Below are positions 1-6,884 of a stretch of DNA of 13,998 nt, in pieces. A model generated the notes under the pieces. The model worked only from the letters and a program-made list of their open reading frames with translations, made no database searches and was not told the origin of the DNA. Origin of the DNA: Thermoplasmata archaeon (GTDB lineage Archaea; Thermoplasmatota; E2; DHVEG-1); contig QMTB01000021.1 of the NCBI GenBank assembly GCA_003649845.1, positions 1-13,998 of the forward strand, given 5' to 3'. Position numbers and translations under genes: made by a program. Position 1 is the first letter of the stretch, and every line of letters begins with the position of its first letter.

Positions 1-43
1 AATAAGAATGTATTCTTTTAAAATTAGGAAACTATAAGGTTAA

Positions 44-161
44 TGTCGGGGGCGGGATTTGAGCCCGCGACCTCCTGATATCTTAGCAAGCTTGGTTTTT
101 TTCGAACCCTTCAAGCTGTGCTTATGAGTCAGGCGCTCTAACCAAGCTGAGCCACCCCGAC
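44..161 (-). tRNA. Elongator tRNA-Met (CAU) with a 43-nt intron
   Basis: Read on the minus strand, a complete cloverleaf folds. There is a 7-bp acceptor stem (GTCGGGG with CCCCGAC), a D stem GCTC/GAGC, an anticodon stem CCTGA/TCAGG with loop CTCATAA once the intron is removed, and a T stem GCGGG/CCCGC. The discriminator is A and CCA is not encoded. The mature length is 75 nt. G1-C72 and the lack of three consecutive G-C pairs in the anticodon stem argue against initiator tRNA. The body resembles archaeal elongator tRNA-Met rather than the CAU-anticodon tRNA-Ile, which I consider the less likely alternative. The T loop reads CTCAAAT, so position 54 is C instead of the near-universal T. It lies directly downstream of the PIN-domain gene on the same strand but has its own promoter. 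Confidence 0.93.
80..122 (-). other. tRNA-Met intron at position 37/38
   Basis: The intron interrupts the anticodon loop after A37. Its ends form a bulge-helix-bulge for the archaeal splicing endonuclease. The 5' bulge is TA|A and the 3' bulge is AT|A. The central 4-bp helix is CTCA with TAAG, which contains one C-A mismatch. The outer intron stem is GCA/TGC followed, after a bulged C, by AGCTTG/CAAGCT. Removing these 43 nt restores a normal 7-nt anticodon loop. Confidence 0.85.
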
Positions 162-192
162 AGGTTTTACAATAACTGAAATAACATAAAGA

Positions 193-203
193 TATATTAA
201 AAT
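193..203 (-). promoter_or_regulatory. TATA box of tRNA-Met
   Basis: On the minus strand this reads ATTTTAATATA, centred about 37 nt upstream of the tRNA 5' end. A start about 26 nt downstream would leave a leader of roughly 11 nt for RNase P to remove. It lies just past the stop codon of the PIN gene, so the tRNA can be transcribed independently of the translation operon. Confidence 0.5.
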
Positions 204-215
204 TTATCTTGACTT

Positions 216-617
216 TTATTCAATCATCAACCTATGTTTACCTCGTAAACATATTCTAGGTATACCTTTCTCTTTTAACTTCCTTCTAAGTTCTCTATCA
301 TTTGTAACAACCATACCATTATATTCCTCGGCAGCTGCAACAACGGCATCATCTGCATTTAAATTAGAATCTACATCTATTATATCATATCTCTGCAATA
401 GTTTTAAAGCCGTTTTCGCCAGTTGTTTCTTCCTACCTCTACCTTTTTGTGATAAAAAATCTATTTCATCAACAACATTTCTAGGTATAAGAATATGGTA
501 TCTACCTAATAATCGATCTAATTCCTCTTCAATATCTATATTGAATTCAAAAACCATCATTAAAGCACTACTATCTAGAATTATTTTCTTATCTCTCCAT
601 ATCCTATTAGATGCCAT
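216..617 (-). CDS. FCF1-like PIN-domain endoribonuclease
   Basis: This 133-residue protein is essentially one PIN domain. The acidic metal-binding residues are visible: D15 in IILDSSALM, the D50-E51 pair in NVVDEID, D89/D90 in LNADDAVV, and D107 in VVTNDREL. In archaea, single-domain PIN proteins of the FCF1/Utp24-like group (COG1412) often sit beside the aIF2 gamma gene. Their eukaryotic relatives cleave pre-rRNA, so a role in rRNA processing is likely here. A VapC-type toxin is possible, but no antitoxin gene is adjacent and the neighbours are all translation genes. The ATG at 617 lies inside the 3' end of the aIF2 gamma gene (37-bp overlap), which suggests translational coupling. The Shine-Dalgarno match is weak. 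Confidence 0.85.
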   Translation of the reverse strand: MASNRIWRDKKIILDSSALMMVFEFNIDIEEELDRLLGRYHILIPRNVVDEIDFLSQKGRGRKKQLAKTALKLLQRYDIIDVDSNLNADDAVVAAAEEYNGMVVTNDRELRRKLKEKGIPRICLRGKHRLMIE

Positions 618-1816
618 CTACCATCAATCTTTCTACTTATTGCAATACGTTGTCCTTCCTCTGCACATACAGGTAGTTTTAAAGTAACCTTTATACCATC
701 TGGATGCGCTTCTGTTACAACTCCTACCGTAGTAGCAGTTCCAATGGTAAGCATAAGAGGTTCACTAGTTTTTATTGGTTCAACAGTTTTCTCTTCTAAA
801 GTTCCAACAACTCTTTTTAATAGATGAACAGTTAGATGAAAACTATAGAGAGTAGGAGGAAGTTCTCCTGGTCTACCAACTACTTTACCTGAGAAGGAAT
901 CAGATTTTGTAAGCAGAGGATCTAAAAGTGTACCTATTCCAACTAGTCCACCTGGTGTTGCTTCGTCAACAGAGATACCACCTGTAAATAAAGAATCAAT
1001 AACAGTGTATATAGGTTCAATCTTCTTTCTACCTTCTTCTTCAATTTCTCTACCTGGTGAAATCTCTATTTTCTCACCTTTCTTTAAAACCCCTTGGATA
1101 ATAGAACCACCGACTACACCACCTTTGAGATCTTTAGGTCTAGTACCTGGTTTATTAACATCAAAACTCCTAGCTATATACATCCTAGCTGGTTTATCTA
1201 GGTCTCTATGGGGAGTTGGTATATACTCCTGTATAGCTTGAATAAGAACATCAATATTGATATCATGATGAGCACTTATAGGTATAATAGGTGCATTTTC
1301 TGCACATGTACCTTTTATAAATTCTTTAATCTGCTCATAATTCTGCATAGCTTTCTTCTCACTAACCAGATCAACCTTGTTTTGAACTATAATAATATTT
1401 TTAATACCAGAGATATCCAATGCAGTTAGATGTTCTCTAGTTTGCGGTTGTGGACAAGGTTCATTAGCAGCTATCACAAGTATAGCTCCATCCATAATAG
1501 CTGCACTAGAAAGCATTATAGCCATTAAAGTTTCATGCCCAGGTGCATCAACAAAGGATACTGTCCTAAGAAGCTCAGTTGGACTACCACATATAGGACA
1601 TTTAGTTTTAGTAGTATAACACTGTGGTTCATCACACACTGGACATTTATAAAAAGCTGCATCAGCATAACCTAGTTTAATAGATATTCCTCTTTTAATC
1701 TCCTCAGAATGCTCATCAGTCCATTTACCTGTTAACCTCTGAGTGAGAGTAGTTTTACCATGATCTACATGACCAATCATTCCTATATTTAACTCAGGAG
1801 GACGAGGGAGACCCAT
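581..1816 (-). CDS. eif2g: Translation initiation factor aIF2 subunit gamma
   Basis: This 411-residue GTPase subunit of heterotrimeric aIF2 binds GTP and Met-tRNAi and delivers the tRNA to the small ribosomal subunit. G1 is GHVDHGKTT (15-23), G3 is DAPGH (90-94), G4 is NKVD (146-149), and the G5-like SA starts at 181. A zinc knuckle with C58-x2-C61 and C73-x2-C76 is typical of the archaeal and eukaryotic gamma subunit and separates it from EF-Tu/EF-1 alpha. Domains II and III follow, ending in the family's usual GYGEIRK-type tail. Length matches the family. The ATG at 1816 is preceded by GGGAGGAG about 10-12 nt upstream. It starts 2 nt after the S6e stop and overlaps the PIN gene at its 3' end, so the three genes form one operon. 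Confidence 0.98.
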   Translation of the reverse strand: MGLPRPPELNIGMIGHVDHGKTTLTQRLTGKWTDEHSEEIKRGISIKLGYADAAFYKCPVCDEPQCYTTKTKCPICGSPTELLRTVSFVDAPGHETLMAIMLSSAAIMDGAILVIAANEPCPQPQTREHLTALDISGIKNIIIVQNKVDLVSEKKAMQNYEQIKEFIKGTCAENAPIIPISAHHDINIDVLIQAIQEYIPTPHRDLDKPARMYIARSFDVNKPGTRPKDLKGGVVGGSIIQGVLKKGEKIEISPGREIEEEGRKKIEPIYTVIDSLFTGGISVDEATPGGLVGIGTLLDPLLTKSDSFSGKVVGRPGELPPTLYSFHLTVHLLKRVVGTLEEKTVEPIKTSEPLMLTIGTATTVGVVTEAHPDGIKVTLKLPVCAEEGQRIAISRKIDGRWHLIGYGEIRK

Positions 1817-1818
1817 AT

Positions 1819-2235
1819 CTATTGCTCTCCTCCCTTCTTCTCTTCTTTATCTTTTCCTAAATTTAGAAGCTCCTCTATAGGTTTAGAACTATACTTAGTT
1901 ATCCTCATATTTATCTGAACAATATTTTGACTGATTGTATTTCCATGAACTGATTTCTTCTTTCTAAGTCCTTTCTCCTTTGGTTTGAAACCTTGGCTTT
2001 TTGTAAGTAATAATCTACGTCGTCTCATACCTGGTAGATCAGATCTAATTGGAAAACCATCTTTATCAGTTCCACCTGTAATCTCAAGTTTATATCCCGG
2101 TAGAGAGACAAATATCCCATCTACCTCATCACCTACTTTCTTTCCAATTAGAGAGTTTGCATGATGCCCGCTTACTTGAATAGAATGTGATTTCCCTGTT
2201 TTCACGTCATTTACAACCACTTTGAATTCAACCAT
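1819..2235 (-). CDS. rps6e: 30S ribosomal protein S6e
   Basis: This 138-residue small-subunit protein is of the usual archaeal length; it lacks the long C-terminal phosphorylated tail of eukaryotic RPS6. The family signature is clear around residues 50-70 (KLEITGGTDKDGFPIRSDLPG region), followed by the basic MRRRRLL segment and a lysine-rich stretch that contact rRNA. The C-terminus is charged and probably disordered. The ATG at 2235 has a GGAG 8 nt upstream. It is the first gene of the S6e > aIF2 gamma > PIN operon, an arrangement common in archaea. Confidence 0.97.
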   Translation of the reverse strand: MVEFKVVVNDVKTGKSHSIQVSGHHANSLIGKKVGDEVDGIFVSLPGYKLEITGGTDKDGFPIRSDLPGMRRRRLLLTKSQGFKPKEKGLRKKKSVHGNTISQNIVQINMRITKYSSKPIEELLNLGKDKEEKKGGEQ

Positions 2236-2307
2236 GTGACCAACTCCTATACATATCCTTTTTATCCTATTAGATGGAATTCTTCTTTCCCATGATACCA
2301 GATTAAC

Positions 2308-2318
2308 TATTAATAAGT
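2308..2318 (-). promoter_or_regulatory. Possible TATA box for the S6e operon
   Basis: The minus strand reads TTATTAATAG-like sequence here, about 78 nt upstream of the S6e start, which would give a leader of about 50 nt. The 219-base gap between S6e and the surface-protein gene otherwise shows only AT-rich DNA, T-runs on the minus strand that could end transcription from the surface gene (around 2363-2395), and a 12-bp palindrome at 2352-2363. No gene or RNA was recognised in it. Confidence 0.3.
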
Positions 2319-2454
2319 TGTTGTCTAGAGAGGAGATTATGAAGAGATTGAAATCCTAGGATTACTAAAAAATATAGAAAGTATCTTTAAAAAATTATTT
2401 GAATTAACAGAATACTGATTATAACTAAATATATGAGAGGATTCAAAGAGAATA

Positions 2455-4110
2455 TCATATAATATAGATTCCCTCATTGTTAGATTCATTTATCTCGTTT
2501 ATATCATCTGGTCCATCTGCAACTATCTTTATAACATCCCCTTCTCTGAGGCTCTGCCAAGGGTAATCTAAACCTTCTGTATTCATCTGCCCACCGGCCA
2601 TTATACCTACTTGATCAACACCTACAAGTTGACCATTAACATAGATATAGGTAGTACTAGATGTTATCCTCCCAGTACCAAGATTCTGTATCCTATAGTT
2701 AATTTGATTTCCACTGAGGAAAATGCTATCAATGGTTAAATCTATATCTCCATCGTTTGATGTTTCAGGGTAATGTATTGTCAATATATTATTAGTTTCG
2801 TTTGATTCATTTACACTGTCTTCAGAATCTATAACAACCGTTATCTCTATAGATCCTTGAATGGAATTTATAGGATAATTAAACGGTATAGTATTCATTT
2901 GCCCTGGAATCATTCTATTTTCATGTCTTTCTAATGCAAATTCTCCATTTATATATAAACATGTAACGCTACATTCAGCTGTTTTTCCTCCATCATTACT
3001 GATACGATAATATATTCTATCACCACCAACAAATACATCATATAAGACTAGATCAGGGCGACCTTCTCCGATAATTGGGATATCACATGTATTATTACAA
3101 CAACCAGTAGTATTTCCATCATCAGAAGCATCATCGGATGAATCACTATAGCTATCATTATCAAAACCACTGGATTCATTATCAAAACCACTATCATCAT
3201 TAGAATTACCATTACCATCAGAGAAATCATCATCTGAACCACTAGAGGTTTCATTGGAATCAAAAGACTCATTAGTATCAGTGGAAGAATTATCAGAGGA
3301 ATCATTAGAAGAATCACTACTGTTATCATCACCATAGTCGTCATCTATACTAGAGTCAGTATCATTATCATAGGAAGTATCATCATTATTCTCATTATCA
3401 CTTGAGCTATCATCAGAGGAATCATCATCTGAACTCTCAGAATCACTACTAGAGTTATCTCCGCTGTTGGAATCTCCATCATCGACATCATTGGAATTAG
3501 AGGAGTCATTAGAAGAACTGCTGCTGTTATCTTCATTGTTAGACTCATTATCAGAACCGCTAGATTCATTATCAAAACCACTATCATCATTAGAATTACC
3601 GTTACCATCAGAGAAATCATCATCTGAACCACTAGAGGTTTCATTGGAATCAAAAGACTCATCAGAGGAGTTATCATCAGAACCACTATTCTCATTACTA
3701 GAACCAGAGCTAGAATCATAGGAATCATCAGTATTATCATTCGAATCATCTACATCATTGGAGCTGCTATTATTTTCATCAGAAGAAGCATTAGCATCAG
3801 ATGAATCATTGTTAGAATCACCGTGAGAGTTATCATCAGTAGAACTATAATCGCAACTAGGGGGATAGTTGATTGAGATATTATCTATTAAATCCCCATT
3901 ATTTATATCTCCACCGGTATCATTAAATAGGAAACATATCCAGTTGAAGAGAAAATCAATTATTGAAAGCTCATAGTAGTTATGTTCCCCAGATTTATAA
4001 TCTCTGGTATATCCACCAATAGGTATAGCGAAAATGGAGAGAGACACCAATACTATTATAATTGCAGTAAGAATCCTTTTCTTTCTTCCCTCACCATTTT
4101 TCCAATACAT
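2455..4110 (-). CDS. Secreted Ser/Asp-rich protein with two CARDB-like domains
   Basis: From the ATG at 4110 the product is 551 residues. A basic N-terminus (KNGEGRKKR) and a hydrophobic segment at about residues 12-32 form a signal peptide or membrane anchor. Residues about 85-335 are a low-complexity stalk made almost only of Ser, Asp, Asn and some Glu and Gly. A small Cys cluster (CCNNTC) follows. Two C-terminal beta-sandwich modules of CARDB type (about 350-450 and 455-551) each begin with [DL]-type strands followed by ISNDG or IQNLG and end in the NESNETNN or NESNNE motif typical of CARDB. The function is unknown; a cell-surface adhesin or matrix-binding protein is likely. The frame stays open to 4194, but a TATA box at 4145-4153 and AGGTGG just before 4110 favour the shorter form. 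It lies downstream of the polysaccharide genes with its own promoter. Confidence 0.85.
   Translation of the reverse strand: MYWKNGEGRKKRILTAIIIVLVSLSIFAIPIGGYTRDYKSGEHNYYELSIIDFLFNWICFLFNDTGGDINNGDLIDNISINYPPSCDYSSTDDNSHGDSNNDSSDANASSDENNSSSNDVDDSNDNTDDSYDSSSGSSNENSGSDDNSSDESFDSNETSSGSDDDFSDGNGNSNDDSGFDNESSGSDNESNNEDNSSSSSNDSSNSNDVDDGDSNSGDNSSSDSESSDDDSSDDSSSDNENNDDTSYDNDTDSSIDDDYGDDNSSDSSNDSSDNSSTDTNESFDSNETSSGSDDDFSDGNGNSNDDSGFDNESSGFDNDSYSDSSDDASDDGNTTGCCNNTCDIPIIGEGRPDLVLYDVFVGGDRIYYRISNDGGKTAECSVTCLYINGEFALERHENRMIPGQMNTIPFNYPINSIQGSIEITVVIDSEDSVNESNETNNILTIHYPETSNDGDIDLTIDSIFLSGNQINYRIQNLGTGRITSSTTYIYVNGQLVGVDQVGIMAGGQMNTEGLDYPWQSLREGDVIKIVADGPDDINEINESNNEGIYII
3173..3272 (-). repeat. 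100-bp direct repeat, copy A
   Basis: This stretch inside the Ser/Asp-rich stalk matches 3563-3662 at 99 of 100 positions; the single difference is 3211 versus 3601. The copies are 390 bp apart, which is 130 codons, so the reading frame is kept. Near identity at synonymous positions means recent duplication or gene conversion, not selection on protein composition alone. Confidence 0.95.
3563..3662 (-). repeat. 100-bp direct repeat, copy B
   Basis: This is the partner of 3173-3272. Both copies encode the same 30-odd residues running from SFDSNETSS to GFDNESSG. The flanking sequence also resembles the other copy weakly on the left side (3541-3562 against 3151-3172), which suggests an older and longer duplicated unit. 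Confidence 0.95.
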
Positions 4111-4144
4111 AATCCACCTAAAGATATTTTTTCTAAAATTGTGG

Positions 4145-4153
4145 TATTTAAAT
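4145..4153 (-). promoter_or_regulatory. TATA box of the Ser/Asp-rich CARDB gene
   Basis: ATTTAAATA on the minus strand is a near-consensus archaeal TATA box, centred 39 nt upstream of the ATG at 4110. It predicts a transcript start near 4123 and a leader of about 13 nt carrying AGGTGG. An in-frame ATG at 4194 lies upstream of this box and would be untranscribed from it, so this site decides the start. The rest of the 4111-4344 gap is AT-rich with T-runs that may end transcription from the synthase gene. Confidence 0.65.
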
Positions 4154-4344
4154 GATGTTTTACAACTCTTACCGAAAGTTTTATAGAGAAGCAACAGCTA
4201 TTGAGGACTAGATGGATCTAAGATATGATTTAATAGAAATCCATTAGGAATTATTATTCCTTCACGATCAAAGAATTCTATTAAGTAATTAGACCGTTAA
4301 TAAAATATTCTCTTTACCAGACAAAATAGAAGGATTCTAATTTT

Positions 4345-6870
4345 TTATTCTATTGGAGGTTTCTTACGTCGCATATATTTTTGTTCTTCTCTCTCTGGTA
4401 TAGCTTCATATGGAGATTTTTGAGGTGTTAAATCTATTGGTTGTTTATATTTCTCCCAGGGTTGATAGTTTTTAGGTCGCCTAGAATACCAGATATCCTC
4501 CTCTTTATCTCTTATATTTGCTTTAGCAATTTGTCTCCTATCGGTTTTCTCTGGAGATGGTTGCTGTATTGGTTCATCTATAGTTTGTTCCCTAGGATGT
4601 CTGGTATACCATATATCCCTTCTTTCTCGAGGTTGATGTTCCATAGGTTGAGGAGTTGTTTTTTGTTGTAGATAATGAGAAAATGGAATTGTAGTTGAAG
4701 GAGCATGAATTGTTTCTTCTATTGGTTCATCTTTTGGCTCTTCTACTCTTTTTACATTCTTTTTATGTTCAACTACATAGGGAGACATTTCTTTACCGCC
4801 TCTTTTAAGATTTTTATATCCATTCAGAGATTTTTCAATTGAAGATTTTATCTCCTCTTCATTTTCTACTCTTAATTTGTTATATGAGAGGAGGTTGTCG
4901 ATCTTTTCATTAATATTTTTAATATCTGTAAAACTAGGTGGTCTAGATATATCAGTAAAATCAGGTGTTTTAGACTCTTCGTTCTTTGCACTAACAGTTT
5001 CAACATTGGTAGAAGTAATTGGTTTAGGTATTTCACTCCCAATATAAATTGGTTCTACTTCTTTCTCTGCGGTTTTCTCTCTTAATAGTAGATTTGCTCC
5101 TACGAAATCTTCTTTTGTTGGTACAACAAACTCTGTTATTCTAGCAGTGGTTGGTTTGTTTCCTCCTATAAAAGTTAGGTAGAATCCTCCTATAAACCAG
5201 AATGTAAAATATGTAAAGACTAGTATTGGTCCAGCTGCCTTAGGGTTATGTGTTATCCAAAGTATTGAATTAGTGAAAAAAGAATTTATCGCTTCTATGA
5301 TATCATAGTTTAGTATATAATCTATTATACCTTGTGTTTGTATATCCACTATGAAACCTGAGAACATATCTGGTTTTAAAACACCTGTTTTAAATAATAG
5401 TATAAACCATAGACTGGTTATAGATAGTATTTCAAGCCAGAAGAGTGAGAAGATATATTTTATTCTTTTCCTTATAGATTTTTCCTTTGAACTTATCTTC
5501 GCTGTTCTAATAAACTCTCCAGGTGAATTTAATATAAATCCTTTTATAAACTGTGCTGTTAGTTTGAATGACATAACATTCATGAAGAATAAATGGTACA
5601 TGAATTCTCGAAAACTTTTACCGTATACTATATAAAAATTTAGATTACCCATGAAGAATAATAGTAATGTTAATATAATCGGTATATTAGGCCCTGCTAT
5701 ATCTAGGAATAAAAATAGAAACGGCTCTAGTAGTACTAGTAGCATTGCTACTCCCATCATAAGTGCAGCGTTGTTATGGAAGTAATGTATCTTCTGTTTG
5801 AGAGTCATTTTATTACTCAATATTATATCTGCAATATGTTGACGTAGAGACCATAGATTTCCTCTAGAGTAACGCATATATTGTCCAACTAGCTGTCCCA
5901 TCATCTCTGGTCCTACTCCACTTGTCATAACTTCATCTACGTATAGTGTAACCCAGCCGTATTTGGTTATAGCTTCTGTAGACATCTCTAAATCTTCAGT
6001 GATAGCTTTCTCCTCCATCTGCACTGCTTTTGCTTTTTGTAGATCAATTACTCCACATGTTCCACAGAAGAAGAATGCATTATCTTTATCCTTGAATGTA
6101 CCTAGGAAATTATAGAACCATTGCTGTATATTAGATGCAAGTCTAGATATCCAAGTGTTATCACCGTTTCTAAAGAACTGTGGTGTTTGTACAGCAAAAA
6201 CATTCTCCTCAGTATAAAAAAATGGAATGGTTTTCTCTAAGAAATCTGGGTTGAACATATAATCTGCATCTGCTATGGCTACATAGTCTGTCTCTGCATA
6301 TTTATTTATAAGTTCATTGAAAGCTCCAGCTTTCCTACCTTTTCTTACCACTCTATGTATCAAAAAAACCTTATGACCTTCTTTAGCTAGTTGTTCTACA
6401 TATTCTGCTATTGGAGCCCAATATTTTTCCTCAGTGCTATCATCACATACCGCTAGCTGTAATTTTTCTCTAGGATAGTCTAGTTTAAAATAGTTTGTCT
6501 CAATTGATTCCTTAACCATCTCAACTGGTTCATTAAAGGTAAATACTGCAACGGTTACAGTTGGATACTTAGATTTAGGTAGTATATCTGATAGCCTTAG
6601 TTTAGCAGTTCTACGATAGCCTTTTGCTTTTGATACAACCGCTGAACTTAGATAAGCACTTAGGAAAAGTATGAAGAATAATACCGAGAATAGAAGAACA
6701 TTTATACCTATCTCAAGCCAATGTGGTATACCAGGTGAATGAGGATATAAGATGATATCTCTCATCCTAAGTATTAGATATATAGCTTCTACTGTAACTA
6801 AGATGAGAGTAAATACTGCAAAGGTAACTGCAAGTCCTCTTGGTTCGATTTTTGTATACCTACGAGCCAT
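4345..6870 (-). CDS. Processive GT2 polysaccharide synthase (cellulose/hyaluronan-synthase type)
   Basis: This is an 841-residue inner-membrane glycosyltransferase. Two N-terminal membrane helices (about 13-36 and 52-75) precede a cytoplasmic GT2 domain at 100-350. That domain has D143/D144 in VCDDS, the DAD metal site at 201-203, FFCGT at 268-272, the catalytic TED at 291-293, and QYMRY at 330-334. The last corresponds to the QxxRW acceptor-site motif of processive synthases but has Tyr for Trp. About four C-terminal helices follow (near 367-390, 396-416, 470-494, 544-568). Such enzymes use a nucleotide sugar and extrude the growing chain through their own membrane pore. In place of a PilZ domain there is a charged, probably disordered tail of about 265 residues with repeated short motifs. 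The ATG at 6870 has GGTGG just upstream. It starts 14 nt after the hydrolase gene, in one operon. The polymer made is unknown. Confidence 0.9.
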   Translation of the reverse strand: MARRYTKIEPRGLAVTFAVFTLILVTVEAIYLILRMRDIILYPHSPGIPHWLEIGINVLLFSVLFFILFLSAYLSSAVVSKAKGYRRTAKLRLSDILPKSKYPTVTVAVFTFNEPVEMVKESIETNYFKLDYPREKLQLAVCDDSTEEKYWAPIAEYVEQLAKEGHKVFLIHRVVRKGRKAGAFNELINKYAETDYVAIADADYMFNPDFLEKTIPFFYTEENVFAVQTPQFFRNGDNTWISRLASNIQQWFYNFLGTFKDKDNAFFFCGTCGVIDLQKAKAVQMEEKAITEDLEMSTEAITKYGWVTLYVDEVMTSGVGPEMMGQLVGQYMRYSRGNLWSLRQHIADIILSNKMTLKQKIHYFHNNAALMMGVAMLLVLLEPFLFLFLDIAGPNIPIILTLLLFFMGNLNFYIVYGKSFREFMYHLFFMNVMSFKLTAQFIKGFILNSPGEFIRTAKISSKEKSIRKRIKYIFSLFWLEILSITSLWFILLFKTGVLKPDMFSGFIVDIQTQGIIDYILNYDIIEAINSFFTNSILWITHNPKAAGPILVFTYFTFWFIGGFYLTFIGGNKPTTARITEFVVPTKEDFVGANLLLREKTAEKEVEPIYIGSEIPKPITSTNVETVSAKNEESKTPDFTDISRPPSFTDIKNINEKIDNLLSYNKLRVENEEEIKSSIEKSLNGYKNLKRGGKEMSPYVVEHKKNVKRVEEPKDEPIEETIHAPSTTIPFSHYLQQKTTPQPMEHQPRERRDIWYTRHPREQTIDEPIQQPSPEKTDRRQIAKANIRDKEEDIWYSRRPKNYQPWEKYKQPIDLTPQKSPYEAIPEREEQKYMRRKKPPIE

Positions 6871-6884
6871 CTTTCCACCAATTT

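Noticed and set aside
4..17. AAGAAT-GT-ATTCTT inverted repeat after the tRNA 3' end
   Set aside because: Short AT-rich dyad at the window edge; archaeal termination does not need a hairpin, so no function can be supported.
1005..1429. Two plus-strand frames opposite aIF2 gamma
   Set aside because: They lie antisense to a certain gene, have no expression signals and unlikely protein composition.
44..2235. Idea that tRNA-Met is the initiator partner of aIF2 gamma encoded beside it
   Set aside because: The first pair is G-C and the anticodon stem lacks the three G-C pairs of initiator tRNA, so it is the elongator type.
2336..2361. GAGGAG followed by ATG on the plus strand
   Set aside because: The frame closes after seven codons, and nothing around it suggests a leader peptide.
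3173..3662. Direct repeats considered as a CRISPR array
   Set aside because: Only two long copies, lying in a coding frame, with no evenly spaced short repeats or unique spacers.
3048..3749. Minus-strand frames rich in Met, Ile and Leu, and a plus-strand Ser/Glu/Leu-rich frame at 3467-3721, inside the stalk region
   Set aside because: They are other-frame readings of the repetitive Ser/Asp/Asn codons, lack start signals, and have no plausible protein composition.
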